This document shows positions 14,590 through 15,207 of a DNA stretch of 15,207 nt, one piece after another (position 1 is the first letter of the stretch; each line of letters begins with the position of its first letter). Location of the stretch: positions 1 to 15,207 of the forward strand of contig DYRX01000067.1 in NCBI GenBank assembly GCA_020718525.1, read 5' to 3'. This DNA comes from Victivallis vadensis (GTDB taxonomy: Bacteria > Verrucomicrobiota > Lentisphaeria > Victivallales > GWF2-50-93). The translations under genes were made by a program, and so were the position numbers. A model generated the notes under the pieces. It saw only the letters and a program-made list of their open reading frames with translations, ran no database searches and was not told where the DNA came from.

Positions 14590-14970
14590 ATGTGGAAGAC
14601 ATTCGCGATGGCGGCGCTTTCGATGCTCATTTTGGTGGGCTGTGCATCTGTGCCTAAGCACTGCAATCTCACTGGACAATGGAAATACTACTACCAAGTT
14701 GACGGAAGCGACGAAGCGGACACCGGCACCATGACTCTGGCGCAGAGTTCCTACGCGCTTTCTGGCAAGGCCAACGATGGGATGGGAGAATTTGCGCTGA
14801 CTGGCGCCCTCGACGGCATCAACTTTAAAATTGATGGCGTCAAAAACGACAAGAAACGCTCATTCACGATGCAGGCAGTCTTGAAGTCGGAGGACGAGTT
14901 CACAGGCACATACTCGACAGATCAGAAGACATCCGGAAAGATCTGGGGCTCCCGCCTAGTCTCCAAATAA
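14590..14970 (+). CDS. Small lipoprotein, beta-rich, function unknown
   Basis: A 126-residue lipoprotein. The signal peptide ends in the lipobox LVGC with the modified Cys at residue 18, so after Lgt and signal peptidase II action it would be anchored by lipid. The mature part begins ASVPKHCNLTG, and its alternating hydrophobic strands (GQWKYYYQ, GTMTLAQSSYALSGKA, GEFALTGALDGINFKIDG, FTGTYSTD) suggest a small lipocalin-like or other beta-barrel/sandwich fold that ends in a trypsin-soluble-looking, Lys-rich stretch. I do not recognise a named family. It follows the HEAT gene by 89 nt with its own ribosome binding site and possible promoter, so it may be a separate unit. One further cysteine (residue 24) is present. 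Confidence 0.85.
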   Translation: MWKTFAMAALSMLILVGCASVPKHCNLTGQWKYYYQVDGSDEADTGTMTLAQSSYALSGKANDGMGEFALTGALDGINFKIDGVKNDKKRSFTMQAVLKSEDEFTGTYSTDQKTSGKIWGSRLVSK

Positions 14971-15106
14971 GCTGTCAGGAATTAATAAACGACAGGTTTG
15001 CGACTCCGTAGTGCGGATCTCTTTGGCTTCAATGGTTTTGTGATGTCTTTTCAAATAATTTCAGAATTCCTGACTCGTGGAAATTGCTGTTGTTGGGATT
15101 TATCTG

Positions 15107-15128
15107 CCTGTGCGAGCACGCAGACAGG
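15107..15128. repeat. Hairpin CCTG-TGCG-AGCA-CGCA-GA-CAGG
   Basis: A bulged stem-loop: CCTG (15107-15110) pairs with CAGG (15125-15128), and TGCG with CGCA around an AGCA loop, with a 2-nt GA bulge. It lies in the gene-free stretch downstream of the lipoprotein. It lacks a T-tract, so it is not a normal terminator. The preceding 14971-15106 holds only a weak CTGTC/GACAG pair (14974-14996). Confidence 0.55.
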
Positions 15129-15205
15129 TCGGTCTCGGGGTCGGAATCGGGATCGAATATTCTTCCCGTGCATCGATTCCGATAGCGATGCCGACCCCGA
15201 TTGAA
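15129..15205. repeat. TCGGNN hexamer array with inverted partner (right end)
   Basis: TCGGTC, TCGGGG, TCGGAA and TCGGGA (15129-15152) run forward. About 20 nt later an inverted series reads GATTCC, GATAGC, GATGCC and GACCCC (15175-15198). GGGGTCGG (15137-15144) pairs with CCGACCCC (15191-15198), and ATCG/CGAT extends the stem past one mismatch. The result is a long imperfect hairpin made of the same hexamer family as 240-275. The window ends here. Confidence 0.65.
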
Positions 15206-15207
15206 AC

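Noticed and set aside
14998..15204. 68-codon open frame at the right edge
   Set aside because: Much of it is the hexamer repeat (Asp/Ser-rich tail), and no start signal is visible.
15199..15207. Terminal GATTGAAAC, which resembles the 3' end of many CRISPR repeats
   Set aside because: It directly follows the inverted hexamer series, shows no GC-rich repeat hairpin, and no second copy is visible before the window ends. Only the sequence beyond 15207 could show an array.

Overview
The window looks like a chromosomal segment of a Gram-negative (diderm) bacterium. It encodes prolipoprotein diacylglyceryl transferase, a lipobox lipoprotein, an O-antigen-ligase-type polymerase and several envelope proteins with large extracytoplasmic domains. 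The large vWA/DUF58 cluster, the wording of the vWA/GATase-like proteins and the intergenic repeats suggest the PVC superphylum (Lentisphaerota/Kiritimatiellota-like). That is inferred from recognition, not from a phylogenetic marker. No tRNA, rRNA, CRISPR array, transposase or phage gene was seen.

Layout. Positions 1-865 hold no credible gene. They are packed with repeats: three copies of a multi-hairpin element, a G-quadruplex-type motif, a TCGGNN hexamer array, a 9-nt-period array and AT-rich TTGAATATTGAA repeats. Positions 866-2920 encode a polytopic O-antigen ligase/polymerase-family protein with a TPR tail. Positions 2921-3264 form a convergent intergenic region with several small hairpins. 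lgt lies on the minus strand (3265-4023) and shares a 91-bp divergent control region with a plus-strand gene set.

That set (4115-14500) reads like one operon of six genes: a DedA-family membrane protein, a DUF58 protein, a BatA-like vWA membrane protein, a large DUF4175-like coiled-coil membrane protein, a second vWA/GATase-like membrane protein and a secreted HEAT-repeat protein. Junctions are +3, -4, -8, +4 and -4 nt, so translational coupling is likely. The cluster resembles MoxR-associated (Bat-type) loci, but no MoxR ATPase gene is present and DedA occupies the usual upstream slot. Three vWA-type proteins, a long helical extracytoplasmic protein and a soluble HEAT scaffold could form one envelope complex; this is inference. 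A small lipoprotein gene with its own strong ribosome binding site follows (14590-14970). The window closes with another repeat-rich intergenic stretch that carries the same TCGGNN hexamers as the left end, arranged there as a large inverted pair.

A DNA-level oddity runs through the genes: the interrupted palindrome GCGAA(A/G)TTCGC occurs seven times in coding sequence, far more than expected by chance.
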